Under the pieces are notes generated by a model. That model was not told the DNA's origin. It was given only the letters and a program-made list of their open reading frames with translations, and ran no database searches. Below, piece after piece: positions 47,804 to 60,100 of a DNA stretch of 64,000 nt; the first letter of the stretch is position 1, and each line of letters starts with the position of its first letter. This DNA comes from Warburgia ugandensis (Eukaryota > Streptophyta > Magnoliopsida > Canellales > Canellaceae), in NCBI GenBank assembly GCA_035236585.1, contig CP141127.1, forward strand, positions 44,592,001 to 44,656,000, read 5' to 3'. Made by a program: the position numbers and the translations under genes.

Positions 47804-50167
47804 TGTAATGCGGGAGCAATTTACACTATTTTTAACGAAAATTGAACATTCTAGGGTTTCTGGCAAAAGTCGTTTGAGACTAGGGTTTCTGGCAAAAGTC
47901 GGAAACCCGTCTCTCTGTGTTTTCCAGCAACAGCCAGGCCCAAGTCAGGCCGGCCATTGCCATTCTCCCCATTTCCCCTCTCTTCCCTTTCACAATCTTG
48001 CTCGACGTTGGGGTCTTTCCCTCCTGGATTCCAGACAACACAAAAATTCGGCGAGCAAGCGCACCCGTCGGGAAGAAGAGTGTCCTCAGGCTACAGGTAA
48101 GGCCCTCCTTACCCTGTCTCTTCATTTCACCTCCCCTAGGCCCAGGATCCATGTCGGATCTGGCCGTTTTCCAACCGAAAAACACTCCAAGCCAACATGG
48201 GCCGGCCTTGCACGAACCAAGCGTCCCAAGGACGCCAAGCACCACGTGCACCTGGGACTGGGTCCCTGGGACGGGTTCCAGGTGTACGACAGTGCGTACA
48301 TTGTCCCAGGTACGACCTTCAGGTGGGCACGAGACATGGGGCATGGGTCTTGGCTCGACCAGGGTGCACGGGGTCCCTGGGAGCTGAGACGTGCCATGCT
48401 ACAAGGTGCGTCTATGTTATGATGCGCGTCATAGCACGTCACTTGAGCATGCAGGTGCGCGTGCAAAACGCGGTCCCTAGCACAGCCTTTAGGCATGCAC
48501 GCACGTGAGGCAGTTACGGTCCAACCAAGATGCACGAGTGTCCTGGGAACTGGGACACACACACCCAATGAGACTTTAAAAATTAGGATTAAAGGATAAA
48601 TTACAGAGTTTAACTATTGGAAAGTAGATCCATGTCATAGGATCTAGCTTGGCAATGAATTAGGCAAGGACCATTGACCCTAAACAGCAGATTTAGGTGT
48701 CTAATGTCTAAATAGATTAAAATTAAAGGACTCCTTGTATCCATTCATACCCAGGAGTTTATAAATGAGACCCAGGGATCGGTTGAAGTCATAAAGAATG
48801 CAACTCCAGGAGACTTTGAGGTAGGTGCTTTATCGCTACTAGACTTTTTAAAAGAGCCATGATTGTTTTAAAAATACATGTTTTAAGTATAAGTATATGA
48901 CTCGTTTAGCATGACTTATTTATGGCTTGTTTAGCATATAAATGAATTCAGCATGCCTATGATAAATGCTTTATGCATAGATATGTTTTGCAAATAATTG
49001 CATATATTGCATGATTTGTGAGCATTGAGTTTTTGAAAGATTGCATGTCCTTGAGGGTTACCAAAAGATGCTGGGTAGGCAGTTGTGAGGGCCAAGTAGT
49101 TGTGAGGGACCCAAAGAGGACAGGTTTTGAAAAATACATTGCACATATATTGCCAAGACATGTGCTGCATGCATAGATTGCATGATAAGTGTAGCCTTGA
49201 CCGATGAGGGCGAGCTGATGAGGGCGGGCCGATGAGGGTGGGCTAGAGAGAGCTGACAAGGCTTCTAGGCAGGGTTATGACTTTGAATGCAAAACTAGCA
49301 TGAGCAGATTTTATGCATTGCATGCATGTTTTGCAACCAATTTCATAAATTGCATGATTTACGACGAAGAAGTGTCATATGCCCTGTTGAGGCTATGACT
49401 GAGTGTCCTCAGGTACCTGGGGACCACACGACGGCGAGGTCGTCGGCATAGTTGGACCCTATGGTTTGAGGATTTATGTGCATTGCATATGGCATGACAT
49501 GAGGTTGGTCGACCATACCAGATATCCATGAGTTGGATTCAGTGGAGCATCTTATGCATATCATTATGTTTATGATATATGATACTTTCGACTTGGATCA
49601 TGATATTTCTTTAAGTCGTCAGTATTCCGATCTGACAATGGTTTTTAATATCGATATTGAACATGATTGATTGAACATGCACATGTTTTAAAGAGCATAT
49701 GATTTTAAATATAGCATGCATTGCAAAAACTAGTAGTGATAGACTCCTACTGAGTATAGTATATACTCACCCTATCCTTAATATTTTTCAGGATAGTTCC
49801 ACTCACAAATAGGAGATGTCTCAGGAGATATTAGTGCTACGAGCAAGGGAAATGAAAAGGAGACAACTATACATGTAAGTAAACTCTGATCCCTTTGGAC
49901 GTGTATTTGTATTTATTTACAGTTGGGCTGTGTGTTGTGACTGGATAGACCTGGGGAAAAACATTTATGATTTCTGAAGTTTTTCAACAACTACTTTGAT
50001 TGTTGTGAAAGCAAATGACACTCGGGGTTTTCAAAATGAGTTTAAAACAAACAATTTTTCGCTGCATTGCATGGTTTTTATAAAATGGTTTTCAAATCGG
50101 GATGCATCCCACCTTGGGAATTTAGATCTTGCATTTAAAAATGCATGAGAAAACCTAGGTCGTCACA
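47804..50167 (+). repeat. Element B 3' LTR with internal deletion
   Basis: Relative to the 5' LTR, about 400 bp corresponding to 41,511-41,915 is missing. At the junction (about 47,850-47,900) the words CTAGGGTTTCTGGCAAAAGTCG occur twice around GTTTGAGA. A GATGAGGGCGGGCC-type unit is triplicated at 49,203-49,245 but single in the 5' LTR. The open frames of up to 204 codons at 47,808-48,568 are chance frames in the GC-rich part. Confidence 0.9.
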
Positions 50168-51150
50168 CTTCCTTCTAAATTAGTAACTTGTTTCATTCCT
50201 TTATTTCTTTACCTTCTTTCTCATTAGTCTTAGTTCAAAATTTTCTTTCTCTTGAATGCTTGGCCAGGTTAATGTAAGATAGCCTAAACTCCAATTAACT
50301 TTGTTTATTAAAGAGTCTTCATGGGATTGACCATATTTGCTGATTATATACAAGAATGGAGCTATGCACTTCTGGTAATTGTTAAGACACATCAAGTTTT
50401 TGACACCGTTGCCAAGGACTCATAATGTTGTTATAATTAAGATTCGAGTTGCAATGCTTTACCACTAGTCATGGTTTTAGGGTTTCATGTAGTTGCATTT
50501 TGATATATTCCTTTTTCTATGAATTTGATACTTCTATTCCTTTTGTATAGGAGGACATGAATAAAGCTTTGGATGAAAACTTTTGGATAATTTCCAATTA
50601 ATTTTTTAATTTGAATGAATTGTAGGGAGGACGAAGTTGTACTTTTTTTTACACAATCCATTCATTCAAAAATTAAGGATTGTGATAGTACAGGTCAAGG
50701 GTGGGCCACCTAACCTAGAAGAGGAGATTGCCTTTACATTGAACCTCCTTGTATGAGAAGACTGAGTCTAAGATCCACTATGAGACTATTTTTTCCTTTT
50801 TCCAATTCCTAGATTAGGTTGCATTGTTAATTTCATTGCATTTGGATGGTAGTATAGAGCACCTAGAAGGCACTATATTAATTGTTGCATTCTAGGTCTT
50901 ACATTAGATTCACTACTTTCCTTGCATAAATACGACACATTTAATTGCTTTAAGGTTCTTATATGTTGATCGTACTACACAAGATTGTTTAAAATGTTAG
51001 CAAGGGTACTTACTACCCATAAGATGAAGGGTGAATTTATTCATCACAATTGGGCCCACCAAGTTAAACAGCTCTTGACACACCCAAGCCTTCTAGATTT
51101 TAATTTAAATTCAATCTAGAAGAGATCTTAGCCGCTTTTTGAGCTCATAA
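50168..51150 (+). repeat. Repeat X, copy 1, right part
   Basis: It resumes after element B with the CTTCC duplication. It holds the primer site at 50,401 and then blocks shared with copy 2, such as TTGCATGTAGTTGCATTTTCAT-like sequence near 50,490, TTGTATGAGAAGACT near 50,749, and the GAATTCAATCTAGAAGAGA-like end near 51,115. Confidence 0.6.
50401..50417 (+). other. Primer binding site, tRNA-Asp type, decayed
   Basis: TGACACCGTTGCCAAGG matches 13 of 17 bases of the tRNA-Asp complement TGGCGCCGTTGCCGGGG used by Athila/Tat-type plant gypsy elements. It is preceded by the usual ATCAAGTTTT context. All four mismatches are G to A. Confidence 0.7.
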
Positions 51151-51739
51151 GACCCTCTTGGAAGGAGGCATCCTATTGCGACTGCAGTTGTCCTATCTAA
51201 TCCATCATGCCGGTATTTAAAGGACTAGCTCTACCAACACACTCTATTATTAGATCACCTGCATATTACTAAGGAGGGTGTGAAGTGGTTGATTTAAAAT
51301 AGGATCTTACTAGTGAGTAGTAGAATTAATCTAAAAGAGATAACGAACTACGTAGGATTAGAAATAATCTAAAAGCTTCTCCTGTAAAGAAATTCATGGT
51401 AAAAAAACTTTCAAATTGCTGCTTAGGGTTAGGAATCTTGTGTGTCCTTGTTTGTTTCCTTGTTTCAGAATATAGGTTACATATTCTAATTTAGGTCTCC
51501 CCTAGATTAGAGAAAATAAAAATAAAAATGGTCCTTGTTGTTGCATACATTGACTTCCCTTCATTGTATATAATCAAAAGCCCACTACACCATCCGTTGC
51601 TATATTCATAGTCATCGATCACTTAATCCTCATATAGTACCTTTAGATAAAGGGATAGAAAATTTTGTAAGGTAAGACCAAGGGAATCCAGAACATTAAT
51701 AGATCCTTGTCATAAAAATTACTGGCGTCATAGTAGAAA
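51151..51739. other. Leader of the Athila-like remnant, no gene
   Basis: Untranslated-looking sequence between the primer site region and the gag remnant. No motif is recognised. Confidence 0.35.
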
Positions 51740-53029
51740 TGAAACTGTTGAAAGATTATTCTACACTGGTTCAAGTTAACTCATCTTCAGGCATAGCTTT
51801 ATTTGTAACAAATACAGATCACATTGTGTTGAAACCACAAGTTAATCAACCCCTACCAAAATTCTATGGATTAGATAGAGGACCCATGCCACCATGTCAA
51901 GGAATTCCTTAACATTTATTCTACCTTTGAGTATTGCAATTTCTCAGATCATTCTCTTGGATTGAGGCTATTCCCATTTTCTCCTAAAGATAAAGCTAAG
52001 GCATGGCTCATCTCTGTAGAAGTAAGGTCTATCATCACATGGCAATAACTATTCTGCAAATTGTTGTATAAGTTTTTCCTGGTCGATAAAACCAATGGCC
52101 TCGTGAGTGAAATTATAAATTTCCAACAAAAAGAGGGACATCATTTCTATGAATGCTAGGAACATTGGAAGGACATGCTTTTGAATTGTCCCCACAATAG
52201 ATTTGAAAATTCATAACATGTTCATTATTTTTACAAAGGCTTGACACCATAGAATTGACATATAATTGACACAACTAGTGGAGGAGATTTCATAATTAAA
52301 AGTGATGTGGAATCCTGGAATTTCTTTGAAACACCTGCTGGGAATTCCTTGTAATGGGACTACTCTACTAGAATAGAAAGATGTTCACAGCCATAAAAGA
52401 AAGGAAAAATATATGAAATAGGATTCACTCTAGATCTTTATAGTAAAATTGACATGTTGACCTAGAAGGCAAACAAAATAGATGACATATCTCAACTGTT
52501 AGATGTCTTCATGATAAACATGTCTCCTACATAACCTCAATATAAGGTACGTTTGATCTATTCTAGTCCATATCATTCTGTTCCATTATGTCTGTCTAGC
52601 TTTTGTTTACCCTAGTTCTCTTCACTGCAAGTGAATGCTATGAATGCATACTAGCAACCTAGCAAAAATAACCCTTATTCTGAGACCTACAACCCCGAAT
52701 GGGGTAAGCATCATAACTTTTCATGGTATAAGAACAACAACCAAGAGGGTCCATCAAGAATCCCCATCAACACGTTTTCCATGAAACAACATGCATTAAC
52801 AGTAGCAGTTGCCTCCATAGTTTCAAATCCAACAAAGGAAATAATCACTAGAGTGAATTGTGAATATGTTTATGCAAGGAAATTTGTAGTTTTAAAACAA
52901 AACAAAGACAGTTCAAGAATCAAACAAAAGAGACCTTGCGAGCCAACTATAATCAATTATGAAGTTGGAATATTGGATGGGCGAACTATATACTACTATC
53001 TAAGCGATGAAAAAAGGAAAATTCCTTAG
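51740..53029 (+). pseudogene. Athila/Tat-like gypsy gag, broken
   Basis: The capsid domain is readable at about 51,880-52,220: CHHVKEFLNIYSTFEYCNFS, LRLFPFSPKDKAKAWL, then KTNGLVSEIINFQQKEGHHF and KDMLLNCPHN. This is the plant gypsy capsid pattern LRLFPFSLxDKAxxWL with KDLLxxCPHH. In-frame stops (TAA near 52,045, TAG near 52,157) and a frameshift near 51,875 kill it. Further on, NPYSETYNPEWGKHHNFSW (about 52,671-52,727) is the conserved C-terminal gag segment, continuous with the open frame to 53,029. No protease or pol follows. Confidence 0.8.
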
Positions 53030-54279
53030 TTAGTCAGTGCTAAATCCTAACAATTAGCATGAGATTAGTGATATATATTATATATATATATAGAAATCTT
53101 ACCAATGTTACCCAATAAAGAGCAATTTCACATTTCAAGCTACATCATGGTTCACACGTGCTAAAAATGAAGTCTTGGAGGTTCAAAATGATCATTGGAT
53201 GTCAATATCGAAGTTAGAATGGCTAGAAACCTTATGCACAACTCCAACTCAAATTAGGGTAAAAAGGTGGCAAATTTCTAAGTCATGCATAATTGCATAC
53301 ATTTCACCACCTTATGATGCTTATGAAATAAGTCTAATTCATGTGTAATGGAGTCATATACAATGAAAGGTTCTTAAAAACAAAAGAAGAATGGGGCTAA
53401 CATGAAGACTTTTTACTTATTTTCTCTCTCCTACTCAACCAAAGGATGAAGAATCAACTCTAATCCATGCAAGGTAACAAATCACACTTAGTCCATGTGA
53501 AGAATATGAAGATTTATAAGAATTAAAGCCTTCCATCCTAGGGAAATCTAATCCAAAGGTGGAGAAAAGATGTATTTTAAGGAAGATGTACATGCCATCA
53601 AGGGAACACATCCATTCAAATATGGATAAGTATGATTCATGGGTTAGGAATGAAGTATTGAAAAGATCAAAACACTAACCACCTTTCCCTATTCAAAACT
53701 CAACCTAAAACTCTAAGGAAAGGAATATCTGAATCACCTATTTTCATCCAAGGTTCCATACATCTTGGAGTTTCTAAATCACTCACTCGTACACACACAC
53801 ACTCTCTCTCAATTTAATTCCAAACCTCCCCCTAGGTAGTTCTAAATATGAAAAACTCTAGATTTACCTATCAACTTTCTATTTCTTCACTTTTCTCCCT
53901 ACCAATTTTCTTTCCTAGTTATTCTTTATCTCTCCATTCTTTTTATTTTCTCTTTCCATACTATTTCCTCCCAATTTTGACCCCACATTCCTAGCACCTA
54001 TCCTAATTCCACTTCCTTTCTTTCACCCATATGCTACCTCTTTAAATCTCTCTTCTATTTCATTCTTTTCCCCATTCAATCCTTCATACCTTAACCTTTT
54101 CTCTTCCTTTCTCTTTCCCTTCACCATAATACCATCCATCTGTCATCTCATTTCATAATTTGAATTCCATACCCCCCATCAAGCCCTTACTTGATTTCTA
54201 ATTAAAATGGATTGATCTCCACCATTAAATCCTCTTAACTCCCATTCTAGAAATCTATAGATAAAGATGCTTTGAATAC
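53030..54279. other. No gene; simple repeats, probably retroelement-derived
   Basis: An AT dinucleotide stretch lies near 53,069-53,092 and a CA/CT microsatellite near 53,790-53,812, followed by pyrimidine-rich sequence. It may be the 5' part of the second X copy, in which case X would be longer than shown, because copy 1 is cut at 39,310. Confidence 0.35.
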
Positions 54280-57138
54280 ATTAAGGATCTCTCAAATTAC
54301 CTTGAGTTCAAGGCTAAATCAAAGTAGAAATAGGGGAAGTAAGAACATCCTCACCCAGGCTCCCTTCAAGCTTTTAGGGTTCAAATCTTTTGGAGCAAAA
54401 GATATGGTCTCTAACTAGGTTCCAACTTCTTCCTTTTCTATTTTCTTTTTCATTCTTTCCCATCTTCTATCCATTCCATTCACCTTCTTCTAGCATGCAT
54501 TCATGGAGATTTTTCCTACTTAGATTATTAATATAGTTGTATGCTTTCATTCAGGTTCACTTAGATTCCATTCCGGTAATATTTTAGTTTTTCCTTAGTT
54601 TTGCATGTTAATTTCTTACCTTTACTTGCTTTGCAGATCATATAAAGTGTAATAGATTTGTCATCATAGAGTAGCGTAAGTGCATGGTCATGTTTTCCTT
54701 TCCATTTAACTTAGTCTTGCATGCATTGAGCAAGTAGATTTTACATGCATTCTATCTAATATGGATGGATGAATCTTTTTCAGTTACATGCATGGTTCTT
54801 TTTTGTAGTTTACTTAGGTTGCAAACATTGTAGCATAGTGAGTTAATCTTGTTTCCTTTGGTTAGGGTTTATTTTGTCAGTCTAGTTTGTAGCATACTTT
54901 TCCATTTAGCTTCCTTAGTTTCCATGTTTGAAGCAATTTCTGTTTTAGAAATATGTAGTTTCTAATTTTGAATTCAAATTTTTTATTTTAGATTTTCTTT
55001 CTTTTTAAAATATTGAAACTTTCCCATTTTCTTTTGCTATACATTAGGGATACTTTAATATTAATTTATAGTGATTTAGCAAATAGTTGCATTGTTGATT
55101 CATAGATTTAGTACTTAGCTTAGAATTAGCATTTTCCTAATTTAGAAACACGTGGTTGACTTAGCTTGACTTTCTAATTTCCTTTTGCATACATCCTAGG
55201 ATTAGTTTAAAACTTCATGAACTTTAAATTCTTAGATATTGAATGCATTCATAAATTACAATTCCATACATAGCACCGTAATAGGATGCATTTAGGTCAT
55301 AATCATCTCAGTTTCTATTTTCATAATCGCATGCACACACACATGCTTAGTTGCATGCATGGATCTTTCCCTACTAGGTCTTGCATTGCTCATTCATTCC
55401 CATCTCATAGTCTCTTGTTCATTCACTCAATTCTTACCATGTTTCTAATTCCATCTACTATCTATTTCCAAATTTCACACATGAACCTTCTAATTTTAGA
55501 ATTCATGCATAATTCATGTTATTTAGTTCCTGCACCAAGCCTTTAATGAGAATTTCTAATTTCTTAAGGTTGAGGAAACACACAAATTCATCCATAAAGC
55601 AACCTAGATTCCAAGCTTAAGGGCTTCATGTTGAAGGATCAGATCACACCATGTATCTATTCCTTGCTTCAACTCTTATGGCTAGAATTGGTAAGTCGTA
55701 ATACAAGGGCCACTGTCTCCTATTTATTTTCTTGTTCTTCTATTTCATGTTTAAAGTACAAACCACTTCCATGGGTACCTTATTTTAAAGATGAATAAAC
55801 CATTAATCCCCTCTTTATCTAAACTCCTTAATGTTAACCTCTTCCTAGAGTATATAGCTTAGTAAAAATGTACTAGCTTTTTCTATTTCTATTTCTATCA
55901 TTCTTCTTTCTTTCTTAAAGTGGTGATTGTTCAAGAAGTGGATTAAAACTCCACTTTCCTTGGCTTCCTAAATCTTCATTCCTAAGGATCATTGAATGGT
56001 ATTTGTTAGGATTGTGGCATGTGACATGTTGGGTCAAGGAGATGAGAAAAGCTTGGCAGTAATATTAGTGTATTTTGGGTTTAAAAGAAGTGTACAAGCT
56101 CCAGTCAAGTGAACCAACATGTGGGTCCTAGAGTGGAATACAAGCCCAAATTTCAAGGACCTTTATTTGCTTTCGTTACTTGTTTCCTTTCCATTGCTTA
56201 TGTAACAAATCCTTGTAATATTTTCATTTTCTTATTAATGAAACAACACTTTTTCTTTCCCTAGTTAACTTGTTCCTTACATTATTTTTTAATTAGTTGT
56301 AGTTTTAGATAGTTTCCTTAATTTCTACTTAGTTGTACTTTGAGATAGTTTCCTTAATTTCTAGTTAGTTGTAGTTTTAGAAAGTTTCTTGCTTTATTTT
56401 CTTTGCTTAGATAGTTTCTTAATTTTCTAGTTTCTTTAGTTTTTCCCTTTCTAATTTAAAGTTACTTTCTAACTACTTAATTGTGTAGGTTGGATGTTTC
56501 CTAGGGACTTGCAAGAGTTTAACTAAATCATGGTTGTAATGCTTTACCACTAATTATAGATTTAGTGTTGCATGTAGTTGCATTTTCATACATTCCTTAG
56601 TCATATCAATTTTTCATATTTTCCTTTTCTTTTATGCAAGATTTTAGATGTGAATAAAGATTTCGTGGAAGACCTTAGATGTCCAATTATTTTTTAATTT
56701 GAGTGGATTGAAGTGGAGCTAACATATACATGAACTCACCCTTGTATGAGAAGACTATTTTGAAGACCTCACTATGGGACTATTCTAACTTCTTTCCAAT
56801 TACTTGATTTGGTTGCATTATTAATTTAGTTCCATTTTTGAATGGTAGTGTAGAGATTATAGAAAGCATTTTCCTAATTGTTGCATTCTAAGGTTTTCAC
56901 TAAATTATAACTTTTCTTGCATGAATAGGACCTATTTATCAGCTTAAGGCACTTATATATTGATCAAACTATGTCATAATGCTTTATTGAATTAGTAAAG
57001 GCACTCACCCCTCATAAGGTCAAGGGTGGATTTCATCACCATACAATGGCCCATCTAGGTTAATCATTTCTTCACATTCAATCCATACCTTCTATTTTAA
57101 TTTCAAATCAATCTAGAAGAGACCGTAGCAGCCATTTG
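54280..57138 (+). repeat. Repeat X, copy 2 (T-rich, LTR-like)
   Basis: Same family as 39,310-41,458 plus 50,430-51,130, with moderate divergence. It lacks the block with the tRNA-Asp primer site, and sequence passes directly from about 56,490 to the part equivalent to 50,420. It is cut at 57,138 by LTR C, within the GAGACCGTAGCAGCCATTTG end block. Confidence 0.6.
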
Positions 57139-60100
57139 TGTAACACCCCTAACTTTTTGTAATTAAATAAATAGTGAAATTGAGAATTTCAAGGAAAATC
57201 AGTTTGTAATATTAGGGTTATTTATAATGCACTTCTCCTAGAAGTATAATCAAAGGAAAATACATGCATAATTGAAATCAAACTTAGCGAACCCTTTAGA
57301 ATGACTGTAAGCACGACTCATTCTAAATCTGGATGGAAAAGTCTTATTTTTCTCAATTTTTTATGAACAAAAGGGTAAAATGGTAATTTTACCCAGAAGC
57401 CAAGGCCTAAGATGTAAAAATTTAGAATGTACTAAAAAAATATGAATCGAAGGCCACTAAGTACACTCAATTTCGAGATAATGGGAATAAACCCAAATTT
57501 TTATACATAAAGGGCAAAATGGTCTTTTTACATCATGTGGGGCCCACAAGGGACCCATAGAGGAATCCAATGACCAGAAAATGTGCAATTATGATTCAAA
57601 CCACTACCACTTGCTAGTGGAGAAGGAGGTGGTAGTGGGAATCCTATGGAGATTGAATAATCAAAAGAAATAAACATTATAATTACACTTAATGATGAAA
57701 AACACTTAAATTCCCTGCAAATACCCGTAAGAAAAATTCCTAAAAGTGTTCATAAAATTCCTCACAAAATCCCTAGACTCTACCAAAATTCGAGCTAAAA
57801 ACTCCTCCTCTTTCTCCCACTTTCCTTCTCTCCCTCTTCACAATTTTTTTTCATCTACTAGAGCATCCACAGACACACTTGGGATAATATTTCTCCTTAG
57901 GTAATCAGGCGTGTCCGTAGACGTGTTGTCCCTGACGAGCAAGGTTTTCACCCCGCTATGGTTTTTGAATTAAAATTCATGTTGTAACCATTAAAAATAA
58001 ATTTTGGCCATTGGATCTCTAAGGAATACGGAGATATATAAAAGCCCTATAGTTTTATCAGGATCAGTGAAGGTTTCATTGGAAATTTCGTCTGAAAATA
58101 GTAAGCTCCGGCGATATATTTATAAGCGTGGATTTTCTAAATTATTCGGCCTAGTTCTGAACTATGGCCATTCCATGTAGGTGCCTATCTCTCCTTCCTT
58201 TCCTTTCTGGTAATTAGACTGAGTTTTTTGGCCATCTGGAGAACTCCCCAACCGTTAATCCGGGAAAAATGATGGATCCAGGATAGAGGGTGGAGATCTC
58301 ATTCTATAGCTCAGATCCAAATTTTGAGCTATTGGATGAGTTTCTAGAGCCCATAAACTCTAGGTTTTAAAATTTTAGCCCTTGATGTGTTCAGATCTAA
58401 GAGATCTAGAGAACGATTGATCCGATGGTTCAAATCAAATCATGTCAACCGATCTTGACAGATCAGATCCAACACGCTGGAGCGGAACGCAACCAGGGAC
58501 GCTCTCGTGGCATGCCCTCGCTCATGTGCTTGCATGTGGGATGATAGGTGGTGTAGGAACAACGCTACCTGCGTCTCCATGACGTAGACATGGGCCGCTA
58601 GTTGTCCCCGCAACCGCAACACCTAGAATTGATTTGGACCATCCGTTGTTTAAACTAAGAACCTAAATTCTTCAATTAAGAGCTTGATATAACTCGGAAT
58701 TTAGATCTGAACCTTTCTATGGATTCCTTGTATCTTCTAGAATTCATTGAACTCATTATATCCATGTTTTAAATTGTAATTATATGTGTTATTTAATAAA
58801 TTCCTTAACAATGATCTTGGATCATGGCCCAGATGACATTAAACTGAAAATTTGAATTGATGGATATGTTTAGAATGTCCCAAAACCCTAAAAAGCATGA
58901 TCCCAGTAGAAATTATGTGTCTATAGATCAATCAAATTGGTAAAAACCAATAAGAGTCAAATTTAGCCCTTAAAACGGGCTAAAAGCTTTAAACCTCAAT
59001 TCTTATCTCAATTGAAATCCAAATTGAGATCTAAAATTTTTATGGATTCTTGGTGAAAATTATAAGTACTAAACCAATAAAATTACAATTTTAATTCATT
59101 AAATTTTCTGCAATTAAGTGGATAAATATACTACCATCCTTGATTTACAAGATCTAGGATGATCAAATCAACCCAAACCTTGTTGGATGATGAGATAATA
59201 ATGTAAAAAAATAAATCAGTGGGTTAGATGTAATTGAATAGGAAGATCTGGATAGATCTATCCTTAAAAGTAATAAAATATATAAAAATCAAGTGAAATC
59301 TCCTTGATCAAGTTGATTAAGGACAAATTAACAGCATGGATGAGTTTTTATGAATATAATAAGTTAATATTATATAAATTTATGGAATGGATGATGAGGA
59401 TTTCGGTTAGATCAAGATCTATGCCCTTAAATGGGATAAAGTAACTTAAGATCTCCTTGATTGGGTAGATCAAGGAAGATCAAATCAAGGGATGAGATGC
59501 ATCAATGATTTAACAATGAAATTACATCAATAAGAAATATTGTATCTAAAAGAAAATAAAGGATCAAGATCTAAACCCTAAAAAGAAAAAAAATGAATAA
59601 GGATCGATTAAGACCGTTGGATCATGATAGGTGTTTGTATCTTGTTCGATTTGCATTGAATTATTAAACATTTTGATAATTGTCCTTCCTTGCTTAGTAG
59701 ATTTAATTATAGAATTGTTTATTTATTCTTTTTTTATGCTTTGTATTTATGCTTTAATGCTTAAGTAATGGAAATTTCATTGAAATTGTAATTAAATGAA
59801 ATTAGAACGGAAGGACATTTACATGGAATGTATGATAATGACTTAATGATAGTAAGGACCATAGTTAGTAGGATAATATAAAGAATAAATTCCTTGGTCC
59901 AAATTAGGAGCATGATAAAACTTTATGAATGACATTTTAGTTTATGGATTTAATTAAAATCAATTAGAAAGAGTACTTAGGATTAAATGCTCATAGGAAC
60001 CTTATGAAAGGTTGAGCTAGGGTCACTCTAGTGGATGATGGACATAATGGTTAAGGGGATTCTCTAATAAAGCCTCGCTCTTCTCCCACCTTCCATTGAT

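Larger units (their letters stand above)
41459..50167 (+). mobile_element. Element B: complete LARD-like element, 8,709 bp
   Basis: 5' LTR at 41,459-44,240 (2,782 bp), internal region 44,241-47,803 (3,563 bp), 3' LTR at 47,804-50,167 (2,364 bp), and CTTCC on both sides. Termini are TGTAATGCCC...GGGTCGTCACA in the 5' LTR; the 3' LTR reads TGTAATGCGG...AGGTCGTCACA. Primer site and polypurine tract are in place. No protein-coding interior is seen. The termini and primer site match element A, but the LTR body is a different family. The 3' LTR is shorter because of an internal deletion. Confidence 0.93.

Noticed and set aside
47808..48568. Open frames of 204, 156, 154 and 148 codons on both strands
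   Set aside because: They fall in the GC-rich part of the element B 3' LTR, several frames are open at once, and the 5' LTR copy does not keep them.
52781..53029. Separate 82-codon gene
   Set aside because: It is the end of the Athila-like gag frame, which is open from at least 52,671 and carries the conserved NPYSETYNP and HHNFSW segments.
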